This document shows, in pieces, positions 24,344 to 38,602 of a DNA stretch of 64,000 nt; the first letter of the stretch is position 1, and each line of letters starts with the position of its first letter. The notes beneath the pieces are model-generated. The model worked only from the letters and a program-made list of their open reading frames with translations. It had not been told where the DNA came from and did not search any database. The DNA comes from Xiphophorus maculatus (taxonomy: Eukaryota > Chordata > Actinopteri > Cyprinodontiformes > Poeciliidae): contig NC_036462.1 in NCBI RefSeq assembly GCF_002775205.1, positions 31,537,084 to 31,601,083 of the forward strand. The letters are read 5' to 3'. The position numbers and the translations under genes are program-made.

Positions 24344-26547
24344 AGGCCCGAGCAGCAAAGCGCTGCGAAGGCCTATTGTATCTGTACTGTTTATTATTAG
24401 GCCCGAGCAGCAAAGCGCTGCGAAGGCCTATTGTTTCTGTACTGTTTCTTATTATTATTATTATTATTACGATTCTGCCCCCCCAAAGAGGCGCCTTTTT
24501 GGGGGCTTTATCATATTCAAAAACTCACCAAACTTGGCGGTCGCGACTAGAAAATTTAAAAATTTTGAATTTTAAGGTTGTCGCAAAAATCGCAAAAAAA
24601 ATTGCTCAACGGCGGCAACTAGCAATTTTCTGTTGACACAATGGTATGAACGTATTTCATCGTAGAGACATGAAATTTGGTACACTTGTAGAGCTCACCA
24701 AAAGACTCAGAACTTACATTTAATGTTATTAGCCAACTATCACAGGAAGTCGGCCATTTTGTCTTGAACGTCCATTTTTTTTCCTCGATTTTGACGTTTA
24801 CAGCCTTCGTATTTGATCGAACTCCTCCTAGGAATTTCGATTGATCGACTTCAAACTCGGTCAGTCTGATCATAAGGCATGTTTGATTTAAAGTTATCAA
24901 ATTGGTGAGTTTTGGAGTATGTTGAAGGGGGGTTAGCAGGGGTCAAAGTTCACCTACTCGCCATGAAACACGAAACTCTTATATTTCCTATAAAAAAACA
25001 CATAGAGGGACCAAACTTTCAGTGATTGATCGGCATCGGATGTCCTAAAATACCCTGTGGTGAAATGATGACATCACTTAAGCCACGCCCCCTGAGAACA
25101 GGAAGTGTCATGTTTTACTGTGAGCGGTCGCTCTCTTAGCCCTTTGACCTAATCAACATGAAACTGTGTCCACACACAGAAGACATGTTGGTGTGTTGAG
25201 GATTCCAACCCTGACCGGCTTTGAGATAGCAGCTGGGCGTGGCGGCGTGGCGAAGTGACCTGTAACGCCGATGCCATACGTTTGCTTCTAGATTCCACAT
25301 GTTTCGACCGAGCTGCACCAAACTTGGCTTGAGTGATGCTGGTGTGATACCTGAAAATTCTATGTCATCAGATTATGACGTCATCTAAGCCCCGCCCCCT
25401 CAGAACAGGAAGTGCTATTTTTTTCCTTGGAAACTTTCATCTATGGCTCTCTTGACCTAATCAAGGTGATTCTGTGTTGGATGACAGATAGGAAGTTGGT
25501 CTCGCTTGCTTTAAAGTGCCAAGAGTTTTCAATGGCGGCAACGCCGTTCGTATACGTTTGCCTCTACATTCCACATATTTTGACCGAGCTGCATCAAACT
25601 TGGCCTGAGTGATCCTGGAGGCTTGCCCGTCAATCCTACGTCATCACATTATGACGTCATCTAAGCCCCGCCCCCTCGGAACCGGAAGTGCCGTTTTTTT
25701 CCTTGGAAAGCTCTGTTTATGGCTCTCTTGACCTAATCAAGGTGATTCTGTGTTGGATGACAGATAGGAAGTTGGTCTCGCTTGCTTTAAAGTGCCAAGA
25801 GTTTTCAATGGCGGCAACGCCGTTCGTATACGTTTGCCTCTACATTCCACATATTTTGACCGAGCTGCATCAAACTTGGCCTGAGTGATCCTGGAGGCTT
25901 GCCCGTCGATCCTACGTCATCACATTGTGACGTCATCTAAGCCCCGCCCCCTCGGAACCGGAAGTGCCGTTTTTTTCCTTGGAAAGCTCCGTTTATGGCT
26001 CTCTTGACCTAATCAAGATGATTCGGATGATGAGCTCTGTCATTGCTCGCTGCTGGCTGAACCGTGTGGGCGTGGCCAAACGGCGAATATCAGTCCCTCG
26101 CCATATTCATACGTTTGGCTCTAATTCAAGCATGGATCATCCGATTGGCTCCAAACTGGATATGTATGACCTTTGTTCACCTCTAAAGAGCCCAACGGGT
26201 TTGAAATGTAATTTGGCTCCACTGCGCCCCCTAAGTTAATACATGGGTTGTATCTCCTCGACGCATCGACCGATCTGCGCCACATTTTTTGACAGTCGTC
26301 GGGGAGCGCTGCCGAACGCATTCACGCGTGTCGCCTGGTGGACGGGCGGGGAAAATGCGCGACAGCTTCTGCGGTGGCTAGCGGGCGGCGGTGCTGAAAA
26401 CTGCGGCGGAGCTTCTGCGGTCGGGAGTTGGCTGCGGCTCTGGAAATCGCGCGAGACCTTCTGCGGTGGCCGGAACCCCCGCGGTGGCCAATAGGCCGGA
26501 GCGGCGCTTGCTGCGAGGGCCGCCCGAGGCTGCTTGCAGCTTTAATT
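24344..26547 (+). repeat. 2.2-kb intronic element, copy A of unit 1
   Basis: It starts with two 55-bp-spaced copies of an imperfect hairpin head (aggcccgagcagcaaagcgc then tgcgaaggcct). A (tta)n tract, an AT-rich body and several promoter-like modules follow, and it ends in a very GC-rich tail closing with tgcttgcagctttaatt. Copies follow directly end to end. No long frame, transposase or reverse transcriptase is visible. The family is not known to me. Confidence 0.85.
25069..26010 (+). repeat. CRE/GC-box/ETS/YY1 modules inside copy A
   Basis: Module starts are at 25069 (variant tgacatca), 25376, 25652 and 25928. The spacing is 307 and then 276 bp. The last three begin with perfect TGACGTCA. 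In the module at 25652 CCCCGCCCC lies at 25666-25674 and ACCGGAAGTG at 25681-25690. The two full modules also contain a YY1-like caatggcggc. Frames of 66 codons within modules are by-products of the 276-bp period. Confidence 0.85.
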
Positions 26548-28454
26548 AGGCCCGAGCAGCAAAGCGCTGCGAAGGCCTATTGTATCTGTACTGTTTATTA
26601 TTAGGCCCGAGCAGCAAAGCGCTGCGAAGGCCTATTGTTTCTGTACTGTTTCTTATTATTATTACGATTCTGCCCCCCTAAAGAGGAGCCTTTTTGGGGG
26701 CTTTATCATATTCAAAAACTCACCAAACTTGGCGGTGGCGACTAGAAAATTTAAAAATTTTGAATTTTAAGGTTGTCGCAAAAATCGCAAAAAAAATTGC
26801 TGAACGGCGGCAACTAGCAATTTTCTGTTGACACAATGGTATGAACGTACTTCATCGTAGAGACATGAAATTTGGTACACTTGTAGAGCTCACCAAAAGA
26901 CTCAGAACTTACATTGAATGTTATAAGCCAACTATCACAGAAAGTCGGCCATTTTGTATTGAACGTCCATTTTTTACCTCGAGTTTGACGTTTACAGCCT
27001 TCGTATTTGATCGAACTCCTCCTAGGGATTTCGATTGATCGACTTCAAACTCGGTCAGTCTGATCATAAGGCATGTCTGATTTAAAGTTATCAAATTGGT
27101 GACTGTATGAGCTTGCTGAAGGGGGGTTACCAGGGGTCAAAGTTCACCTACTCGCCATGAAACACGAAACTCTTATATTTCCTATATAAAAACACATAGA
27201 GGGACCAAACTTTCTGTTATTGATCATCAATAGGTGTCCTAAAATATCCTGTGGTGAAATTATGACATCGCTTAGGCCACGCCCCCTGAGAACAGGAAGT
27301 GTCATGTTTTACTGTGAACGGTCGCTATCTTAGCCCTTTGACATAATCAACATGAAACTGTGTCCAGAGACAGAAGACATGTTGGTGTGTTGTGGATTCA
27401 AGCCCTGACTGGCTGCGATGAAGCAGCTGGGTGTGGCGGCGTGGCGAAGTGACCTGTAACGCCGATGCCATACGTTTGCTTCTAGATTCCACATGTTTCG
27501 ACCGAGCTGCACCAAACTTGGCCTGACTCATCCTGGTGTGATGCCTGACAATGCTATGTCATCATATTATGACGTCATCTAAGCCCCGCCCCCTCAGAAT
27601 GAATTAGAGAGATCTTCTGTGTAATTACATAATAAACAGTCCATGTTCGTTGTTTGTAGGGCAATGCTGCCCTCTGCTGTCCACTGAAATAGTTTCATTA
27701 TTTCAGTAATTCGACACCAGAGGGCAGCATTGCCCTACGGAATGACAGTTCAATGTTGAATTAAAGAGGAAAAAATTTAATAATTAGTAATTCTAACACA
27801 AAAACTCACAGAGACACCAAACGTTCAGTGATTGATCATAATCGAGTGTAGAATAATATCCAATGGTCAAATGATGACATCACTTAGGCCCCGCCCCCTC
27901 GGAACAGGAAGTGCTATTTTTTTACTTGGAAAGCTCTGTTTATGGCTCTCTTGACCTAATCAAGATGATTCGGATGATAAACTCTGTCAATGCTCGCTGC
28001 TGGCTGAACCGTGTGGGCGTGGCCAAATGGCGAATATCAGTCCCTCGCCATATACATACGTTTGGCTCTTATTCAGGCATAGATCATCCGATTGGCGCCA
28101 AACTGGATAGGTATGACCTTTGTTCACCTCTAAAGAGCGCGACGGGTTTGAAATGTAATTTGGCTCCACTGCGCCCCCTAAGTTAATACATGGGCTGTAT
28201 CTCCTCGACACATCGACCGATCTGCACCAGATTTTTTGACAGTCGTCGGGGAGCGCTGCCAAACGCATTCACGCGTGTCGCCTGGTGGCGGGCGGCGGTG
28301 CTGGAAACTGCGGCGGAGCTTCTGCGGTGGGGAGTTGGCTGCGGCTGTGGAAATCGTGCGAGAGCTTCTGCGGTGGCTGGAACCCCCGCGGTGGCCAATA
28401 GGCCGGAGCGGCGCTTGCTGCGAGGGCCGCTCGAGGCTGCTTGCAGCTTTAATT
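26548..28454 (+). repeat. 2.2-kb intronic element, copy B of unit 1
   Basis: Same head and tail as copy A but shorter (1,907 bp). It has one perfect CRE module at 27570, interrupted before its ETS site by about 280 bp of different sequence that includes a foldback. A further module variant lies near 27870. Confidence 0.85.
27656..27738. repeat. Foldback hairpin inserted in copy B
   Basis: Arms of 21 bp at 27656-27676 and 27718-27738 are perfect inverted repeats. An inner 9-bp pair lies at 27683-27691 and 27699-27707. Together they make an 83-base near-continuous stem-loop of pre-miRNA-like size. It contains ccctctg words like those in other vertebrate repeats. The copy in unit 2 is at 48664-48746. 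Confidence 0.9.
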
Positions 28455-30544
28455 ATTATTATTATTACGATTCTTCCCACCTCTTCGTGTGCCTTTTTGG
28501 GGGCTTTATCATATTCAAAAACTCACCAAACTTGGCGGTCGCGACTAGAAAATTTAAAAATTTTGAATTTTAAGGTTGTCGCAAAAATCGCAAAAAAAAT
28601 TGCTGAACGGCGGCAACTAGCAATTTTCTGTTGACACAATGGTATGAACGTACTTCATCGTAGAGACATGAAATTTGGTACACTTGTAGAGCTCACCAAA
28701 AGACTCAGAACTTACATTTAATGTTATAAGCCAACTATCACAGAAAGTCGGCCATTTTGTATTGAACGTCCATTTTTTTCCTCGATTTTGCTGTTTACAG
28801 CCTTCGTATTTGATCGAACTCCTCCTAGGGATTTCGATTGATCGACTTCAAACTCGGTCAGTCTGATCATAAGGCATGTTTGATTTAAAGTTATCAAATT
28901 GGTGAGTTTTGGAGCATGTTGAAGGGGGGTTAGCAGGGGTCAAAGTTCACCTACTCGCCATGAAACACGAAACTCTTATATTTCCTATAAAAAAACACAT
29001 AGAGGGACCAAACTTTCAGTGATTGATCGTCATCGGGTGTCCTAAAATACCCTGTGGTGAAATGATGACATCACTTAGGCCACGCCCCCTGAGAACAGGA
29101 AGTGTCATGTTTTACTGTGAACGGTCGCTATCTTAGCCCTTTGACCTAATCAACATGAAACTGTGTCCAGACACAGAAGACATGTTGGTGTGTTGAGGAT
29201 TCCAACCCTGACCGGCTTTGAGATAGCAGCTGGGCGTGGCGGCGTGGCGAAGTGACCTGTAACGCCGATGCCATACGTTTGCTTCTAGATTCCACATGTT
29301 TCGACCGAGCTGCACCAAACTTGGCTTGAGTGATGCTGGTGTGATACCTGAAAATTCTATGTCATCAGATTATGACGTCATCTAAGCCCCGCCCCCTCAG
29401 AACAGGAAGTGCTATTTTTTTCCTTGGAAACTTTCATCTATGGCTCTCTTGACCTAATCAAGGTGATTCTGTGTTGGATGACAGATAGGAAGTTGGTCTC
29501 GCTTGCTTTAAAGTGCCAAGAGTTTTCAATGGCGGCAACGCCGTTCGTATACGTTTGCCTCTACATTCCACATATTTTGACCGAGCTGCATCAAACTTGG
29601 CCTGAGTGATCCTGGAGGCTTGCCCGTCAATCCTACGTCATCACATTATGACGTCATCTAAGCCCCGCCCCCTCGGAACCGGAAGTGCCGTTTTTTTCCT
29701 TGGAAAGCTCTGTTTATGGCTCTCTTGACCTAATCAAGTTGATTCTGTGTTGGATGACAGATAGGAAGTTGATCTCACTTGCTTTAAAGTGCCAAGAGTG
29801 TTCAATGGCGGCAACGCCGTTCGTATACGTTTGCCTCTACATTCCACATATTTTGACCGAGCTGCATCAAACTTGGCCTGAGTGATCCTGGAGGCTTGCC
29901 CGTCAATCCTACGTCATCACATTATGACGTCATCTAAGCCCCGCCCCCTCGGAACCGGAAGTGCCGTTTTTTTCCTTGGAAAGCTCTGTTTATGGCTCTT
30001 TTGACCTAATCAAGATGATTCGGATGATAAACTCTGTCAATGCTTGCTGCTGGCTGAACCGTGTAGGCGTGGCCAAATGGCGAATATCAGTCCCTCGCCA
30101 TATGCATACGTTTGGCTCTTATTCACGCATAGATCATCCGATTGGCGCCAAACTGGATATGTATGACCTTTGTTCACCTCTAAAGAGCCCAACGAGGTTG
30201 AAATGTAATTTGGCTCCACTGCGCCCCCTAAGTTAATACATCGGCCGTATCTCCTCGACGCATCGACCGATCTGCACCAGATTTTTCGACAGTCGTCGGG
30301 GAGCGCCGCCGAACGCATTCATGCCTGTCGCCCGGTGGACGGGCGTGGAAAATGCGCGACAGCTTCTGCGGCGGCTGGCGGGCGGCGGTGCTGGAAACTG
30401 CGGCGGAGCTTCCGCGGTGGGGAGCGGGCTGCGGCTCTGGAAACCGCGCGAGAGCTTCTGCGGTGGCTGGAACCCCCGCGGTGGCCAATAGGCCGGAGCG
30501 GCGCTTGCTGCGAGGGCCGCCCGAGGCTGCTTGCAGCTTTAATT
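28455..30544 (+). repeat. 2.2-kb intronic element, copy C of unit 1, lacking its head
   Basis: This copy begins at the (tta)n tract without the hairpin heads and has a distinct cttcccacctcttcgtg segment. It then matches copy A, with perfect CRE modules at 29373, 29649 and 29925 and a variant at 29066. Its tail ends 16 bases before the splice acceptor of the zinc-finger exon at 30561. Confidence 0.85.
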
Positions 30545-32495
30545 TTTATTGTTTTTTCAGGAAAGATGTATGTGTGTCAGTACTGTAAGGCTGTGTTCGC
30601 CCAGTCCATTGAGCTCACACGTCATGTACGGACGCACACTGGTGACCGGCCTTATGTGTGTCGAGAATGTGGGAAGGGCTACAGCCAGGCCAGCGGGCTC
30701 ACTGTCCACCTGCAGACCTTCCACAGTAAGAACCCACTCAGTCTGATGTTAACACTATTATTGCTCACAGCAGGGACACAACTAACAATTATTTTACGAA
30801 TCGATCATTCTATCGTATACCAAATTGGTGTATTCTGCAGATTTTTCATTTAACCACTTAAACCTTTTTTATACAGTGTTAGAAATATTTTACATTTATG
30901 TGCCTTCTCTGACTTTAGACTTTATACTCTCTAATTTCTTATTTTTGTACGTACAAGTAATGTCTCCTTGTTCTGTGTTTTTTTATAAATGCAAATTAAA
31001 TATGGGGGTAATTTTAAATTTAGGTTTAGCTCAAAATAGGTGCTTTAGTTAATCTGCGTTATGTAATGTGTTAAAATGTTCAGATTGCATTATGGAAAAA
31101 TAGGTATATAATTTTTAGGGCTGGTAAAAAATATAGACATATTTTTTTAATAACAGTTACATACTGCAGCTGTAAGAGAACTGCGAAGCAAAGATCATTG
31201 AAAAATCTGGGAAGGCGTAGACTGCAGCTGGAGTCAGAGATTCAAGATCAACACGTTCGTTGTATGGAACCAGTCCTGAACCAGAGGCTAAAGTCAGAAG
31301 TGTCTTACTGGACCTGGAGAAAAAGAACTATACTTTGGTTTGGTAGTCCAAAGTTTTCCTTTCAGATCAATCAAGTTAAATCAATCAGGTTTATTTGTAC
31401 AGCACATTTCAGCAACAGGGCAGTTCAAAGTGCTTTACATCCCAAAAACAGATGAAAGTAAAGTTTGTATTTCATTTGGAAATCAAGATCCAGAGTCTGG
31501 AGGAAGAGCGGAGAGACACAAACTCCATCCTGCTTTTGGCCACTGTTAGGTTTTCACAAGTGATTTGGGTTGCCATGTCATGTGCCGGTGTTAATTCACT
31601 GGGTTTTCTGAAGTCCGCGGTCGTTTCCCTATGCTGACAAGCTTTATGGAGATGCTGATTTTATTTTCTAGCAGGACTTGATACCTCCCCACACTACAAA
31701 ACTTACCAAAGCTGGTTTAATAACCATTTTAACACCAACAAACTGGCCTGACATGAACCCCACAGGAAATCGGTGGGCTTTTGGGAAGAGTAAGTAAGAA
31801 AAACCAGAACTAACAGATGTAGGTCTCTGTTGTGCTGAGGTTGCACCTCAGCAGAACCACAGGCTGACTGCCTCCACACCACGGCGCATTGATGCAGTGT
31901 TTCATCCAAAAGGAGCCCTGACCAAGTACTGAGTGCTGTACAGAACGTTTCTGTAAGAAAATCTGGTTTTATTAGCCTGATGCAACATTTCAATGTTTTG
32001 AAAAACTCCCATTTGGGGATTTCGTCAACTTGACACCAGAAATTAAATTAAGAAAAGTAAACACTTGAGATGCATTTCTCTGTGTGGAACGAGTTTACAG
32101 GAGTTTTACTTTCCGAACAGAATTCCAGAAACTGCACCTGTTGATGGTGAAAAGAAAATGTAGACACCTTTTCTATTCTGTGACGTTTTTCTCTGTCTCC
32201 GAAGCGTGTTGATGTCCGACTGCTGTAGAGGTATGACTGTCCCATGTAAACCATTGGTTTGTGTTAATGATTGGTCAAATACAAGCACAGCAAAAACATT
32301 CCAAACAGTTTAAATTAAACACACACACACTCATGAGTCCCGGTTTGATATTTTCCAGAAAATGAAAAACACACATTCTTTGAAAATAAGCCATTAGGCA
32401 TTTATGGCAGCCTAAGACAAAACGGTGGTTTCTCCCTGCGTGGGACATGTATCTGTATGTACCGATCATATTTTTGGTCCAGTTTAAACGGGACT

Positions 32496-34480
<1,985 letters not shown>

Positions 34481-35268
34481 TTTCTCTTCTCTCGTTCAGA
34501 ACCGAACTATTTCAACCTGCCTCCCTTCCTCCGGCCAAACGCCGGTGGTTCCCGGCTGCTGCCTCCGACCGCCTGGCGGAGAACTACGGGTTTAGCTTCT
34601 GTCATTAGCAGCAGCAACATAGATATAGATACATAGATGTTGCCTCGACGGCTGCCGGTTTTTTTTTAATGTAAACACGGGAACTTGTCTTGTCTCCAAT
34701 CACTCCGTTTTCAACCTGCTTGATTGTTACAACTTCAGGCGCGTTTCATGTCAAATTCTAATAAGAAATGAAAGAATAAGAAACAAATGTAGCCAGATCT
34801 ATGTTCCACTCATGTCTATGTTGAATTAACCTTCTAGGCTTTTGTGCACAAAAGAATTATATTCGGTTGCACTCGCTCACAACATAGACATTAAACAGAT
34901 GTAAAACCTCGAAATGATAGAAAACAGTTTTGTATTTTTTAAAAAAAAGTAAAAATAAGAAACATAGGTGCATTTTAGCACATTAGAATATTAATGAAAA
35001 AAATCATTTATTTTAAATGTGAACGTTATATATCCACAGATTACACATAAACAGACATATTTCACATATTAGTTATGTAAATGTTGATCAAGCTTAGTCT
35101 ACCTAAGATGTAGCAAATCCCCAAATCAGTTTTTTTTCTCTTTTACCCGTTAACTTAATATGGAATCAGGAGTGTTGCTGTAACACACGATGGATCAGAA
35201 GGCTGTGAAATAAAATATTTAAATTATAACAGCGGAAGAAACAACGTTTCAGCTGGAAGCTCGTGTTG

Positions 35269-35479
35269 AAATTTATGGAGCCGTTTCTCCGCCACTCTGT
35301 AAAAAAAAAAAAATAAATTATCTCAATATAATGAGATACTATCTCATTATTATCTCGTTATTTTGAGATACCGTCTCATTATAATGAGATAGTAAACTCA
35401 TTATTTTGAGATACTATATCATAATGAGATCATTATTTTTTTTAAAACAGAGTGACGGAAACGGGCTTCCATAGAAATT
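35269..35479. mobile_element. Palindromic MITE, copy 2
   Basis: Same element as at 14240-14451, with a few single-base indels, including in one terminal repeat. Confidence 0.8.
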
Positions 35480-36874
35480 AAGAAAATTTCAATACAAAAT
35501 TTTCAATAATAAAATTATTTTATTTTCTTACAATAAAGCTCCAGGAAGCAGCTCACAAACACAAAAGCTGACATCTGGATTTGGTCAGCTGTTGTTTAGC
35601 TGCGTCGGTCCGGACCGCGGGGAGCTGCGTCCACCCGACGCAAAGGGGGGCGATACTGACGTAAAGCTTTCAGGGTTAGAGGCACATCTACGTCTTCATT
35701 TCTATGTCCACAGTGTCGTCACTGCACGATCCGTGCTGGTCAGATCTGAAAATGATCTGAAAATGATCTGACCATCATTTTCAGATCATTTGAGTAAAAG
35801 TTACTCAAGGCTGAGAGTCAGATGGCTGATTTTACACACTATTAAAACTATGTCACATAAATGTTTACACTACAGGGCAGTTTCTCCTGTCTGAGTCTGT
35901 AAGGACAGGATGAGATGTGGGTTAAAGAAAGAAGAAAAACCAAACATTGCTTCTTTTTCTCCATCTAATAGCTTGAGAATGTTTTCTCTCCTTCAGAGCT
36001 TTCCAAGCCTGATCCTTCTCCTTCTCGGGCCGAGAAATTGAAGACAACTCATATAACTCATACACAACTAAAACAACTCATATAATCATGTCAAGGTTGT
36101 AACATTCAGTTTAATCGGCAGCTGTTGTTTTAAAAAGAAGCTATAACAAATTGTAAAATAAATAAATAAACGAGGTCTTCTTACGCTGTTTTGTGTTGTT
36201 ATTTTAAACGCCAAGAGAATCGCTCTTTTTCCAACTTCTGTCACTTAAGTCTGACAAATAAAAGTCAGTCACCAAACACAGTTTTCCAACACGAAGTGTG
36301 TATTTCTAATTGTTCGTTGCTGATAGAGGATGGAAGCTGCTGATAGCAGGGCACAAACATTAAGACTTCCTGAAAAGATGAGAGTGTAGACTTCCTGGTA
36401 AATCCTGTTCTAATGTAAAGTATGACAGATTACTGGATTAAGGAAATTTATAGTATATTACATGCTATCACACATAATATTTTTTCAGAATTTGGAAACA
36501 GTTGCTCTTTATTTCCCCAAGTTATGGGGGGAGGGAGAGGAGAGAATCGATATTTCAGCTGCCAGAAATTATTTGCCAAAGTTAAAGGAGGAGAACCAAA
36601 TACTTTAGCCACCTGATATAATCCGTTCCCACTCTATAACATGGGAATAAATTAATTTACCAGCAACTCTTTAACTGTGCTTTGGAAACATTTGCTCTTC
36701 ATTTCACAAAGGTAAGGGGCTTTGAGATTTAAACTATCTTTCCATAGCTACCTTATATTAAAGTCCTGTAAGGATAAATATCAAACATAGTTTTCAAAAT
36801 GTAATTTATGAACCATTATACAACATACATAAACCAAATACGAACCTGGAGGCCGATGGGACCCTCTACGAAGC

Positions 36875-37119
36875 CCTGGAGGTCAGCCTGGAGACCAACA
36901 GGACTCGCTACGAAAGCCCTGGAGGTCAGCCTGGAGACCAACAGGACTGTACGAAGCCCTGGAGGTCAGCCTGGAGACCAACAGGACTGATACGAAGCCC
37001 TGGAGGTCAGCCTGGAGACCAACAGGACTCGCTACGAAGCCCTGGAGGTCAGCCAGACCAACAGGACTCGCATGAAGCCCTGGAGGTCAGCCTGGAGACC
37101 AACAGGACTTGATCGAAGC
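36875..37119. repeat. 42-bp minisatellite, six copies, unit 2
   Basis: The order of variant repeats follows unit 1 rather than unit 3. Several copies have lost one to four bases, so the reading frame through the array is lost here. Confidence 0.9.
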
Positions 37120-37464
37120 CCTGGAGGCAGGCCGGGAGGCTCTGCTGACCCCAAGCTCTTCATCTGACGCCTAACTAAAATAAAAGCAAAACTAGAGTTC
37201 ATAAGATAAATAAGGGTCTGATGACCTGGCGACAAAGGAATTGTCTGGTGACGAAGGAGACCTGTGTTCGATGGCCTCAAGTTCCCATGGCACCGCAGTC
37301 CTGCGGGCCTCAAGCTCTCCTGTCAACATCTTTCAAGCGTTAAGCTTTTCCACCATAAGTCCCCAAGTGTCAAGCTCCCCTGACACGGTAGTTCTGTTGT
37401 CCTCTAGCCTTTCTGCCACAGATACTCAAGCATGAAGCTTGGAGCCCTCATCACACTTCTTTAT

Positions 37465-38602
37465 TTAGCAGTACCAAGTGTCAACCCAGTACCTGATAGT
37501 ACCTGTTTGGTACATTTTCAGGAAGGTATTGGAGACGCCACTGATGACACGTCTGAATATAGGCTGCTTCTGTAGCTGATCTGAAACTGATTTGATGTTT
37601 TCGCTGATTTTCTGTTTAGGTGGCTGCTGGTTCAGCTGCTCCAGTTTAGCTGCAGGTCGATGTTTCATATTCTTTAAGTCAGTATTTTTCTGCTCCAGGA
37701 TCTCGTTTTCCTGCTCCAAGGTGGTGTTGATATTCTCCAAGATAGAACATTTCTGCTCCAGAGAGGTGCTTCTCAGCGTCAGGGCGGTGTTTATCTGTTC
37801 CAAGAAGTTGCTTTTCTCCTCCAAGGAGGCTCTTTTCTGCTCCAAGACGGTGTTTATCTCGTCGAAAATTGTGTTTTCCATCTCCAGGTATTTCTTTCCC
37901 TTTCCAGGGCATGGTTTATATGTTCAGAGTCGTGTTTTTATTCCCTAGAGCAGTTTTTTTCCTTCTCCAGGGTACTTTTTTCTTTCTCCAGGGCGTTGAT
38001 TCTCTGTTCCAGAGCGGTGCTTTTCTGCCCTAGGGCAGTTTTTCCTGCTCCAGCGTATTTTTTTCTTTCTCCAGGACATTGTTTCTCTGCTGAAGAGCGG
38101 TGCTTTTCTGCCCTAGGGCAGTTTTTTTCCTGCTGCAGGGTGTTTTTTTCCTTCTCCAGGGCATTGATTCTCTGCTTCAGGAGGTGCTTTTGTTCTCCAA
38201 GGCAGTGGTATTCTGCTCCAGGGTGGTGTTGTTCTCCTTTAACGTTCTGTTTACGTGGAACAGTTTGTTTAATTTCTCATCTTTGTCTCGAAGCAGATTG
38301 TCTTTTTCAAATGCAGCTTGTTCTATGTTCAGAACTTGCATCTTCAGCTCCTCATTTCTTTCAATCAGAGACTGTTTTACAATGGACATCATGCCAACTT
38401 CTTTCAATATTCCATGGAGCTTCTGTGTCTCTTCAGCTAATGTCTGTTGTACTTTTTCCTTCCCAGAATCACAAGATGATGTCTTACTGCTGCGACTTAT
38501 TGTTGATCCCGTTTCTCTGGACAAATCCGAAAATTTCTCAATGATTTTCTTTACTTGTGTGTTAGAATTTGCCTCTTTATCTCGAAAAGCTTTCATTTTC
38601 AA
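37465..38602 (-). pseudogene. Repetitive coiled-coil gene, copy 2, frame broken
   Basis: Same gene as at 16446-17585 but interrupted by several single-base indels, mostly in T/A runs, between about 37650 and 38180. The first 141 codons (from 38602) and the last 130 or so remain readable in separate frames. Apart from these indels the diagnostic bases match the unit 1 copy. Because unit 2 shows the same kind of indel in nearby non-coding DNA, uncorrected sequencing error is as likely as true loss. Confidence 0.75.

Larger units (their letters stand above)
23490..30725 (+). pseudogene. zbtb40: zbtb40, incomplete copy 1: BTB exons and two zinc-finger exons
   Basis: ZBTB40 is a BTB/POZ zinc-finger nuclear protein. 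Exons are 23490-23638 and 23737-23935 (BTB: MELPDFSKQLLQQL, FCDCTILVGDSSHRAHKVVL, DTISIDTSVVSSQEFGALLE, MIYTGRLPLGKHNASRIV), then 24054-24260 ([42 protein letters not shown]) and 30561-30725 (KMYVCQYCKAVFAQSIELTR, YVCRECGKGYSQASGLTVHL). These match human ZBTB40 at its N-terminus and mid zinc-finger array. The long central region and the first fingers are missing: only 118 bp separate exons 2 and 3. Exon 2 ends in phase 0 and exon 3 needs phase 1, so direct splicing shifts the frame and meets a stop after 13 codons. Later finger exons are cut off by the unit boundary. An extra ATG lies one codon upstream at 23487. A complete gene may follow unit 3. Confidence 0.88.

Noticed and set aside
25412-26239. 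Repeated 66- and 91-codon frames in the intronic element
   Set aside because: They arise because the module period (276 bp) is a multiple of three. They show no protein domain and differ between copies without a coding pattern.
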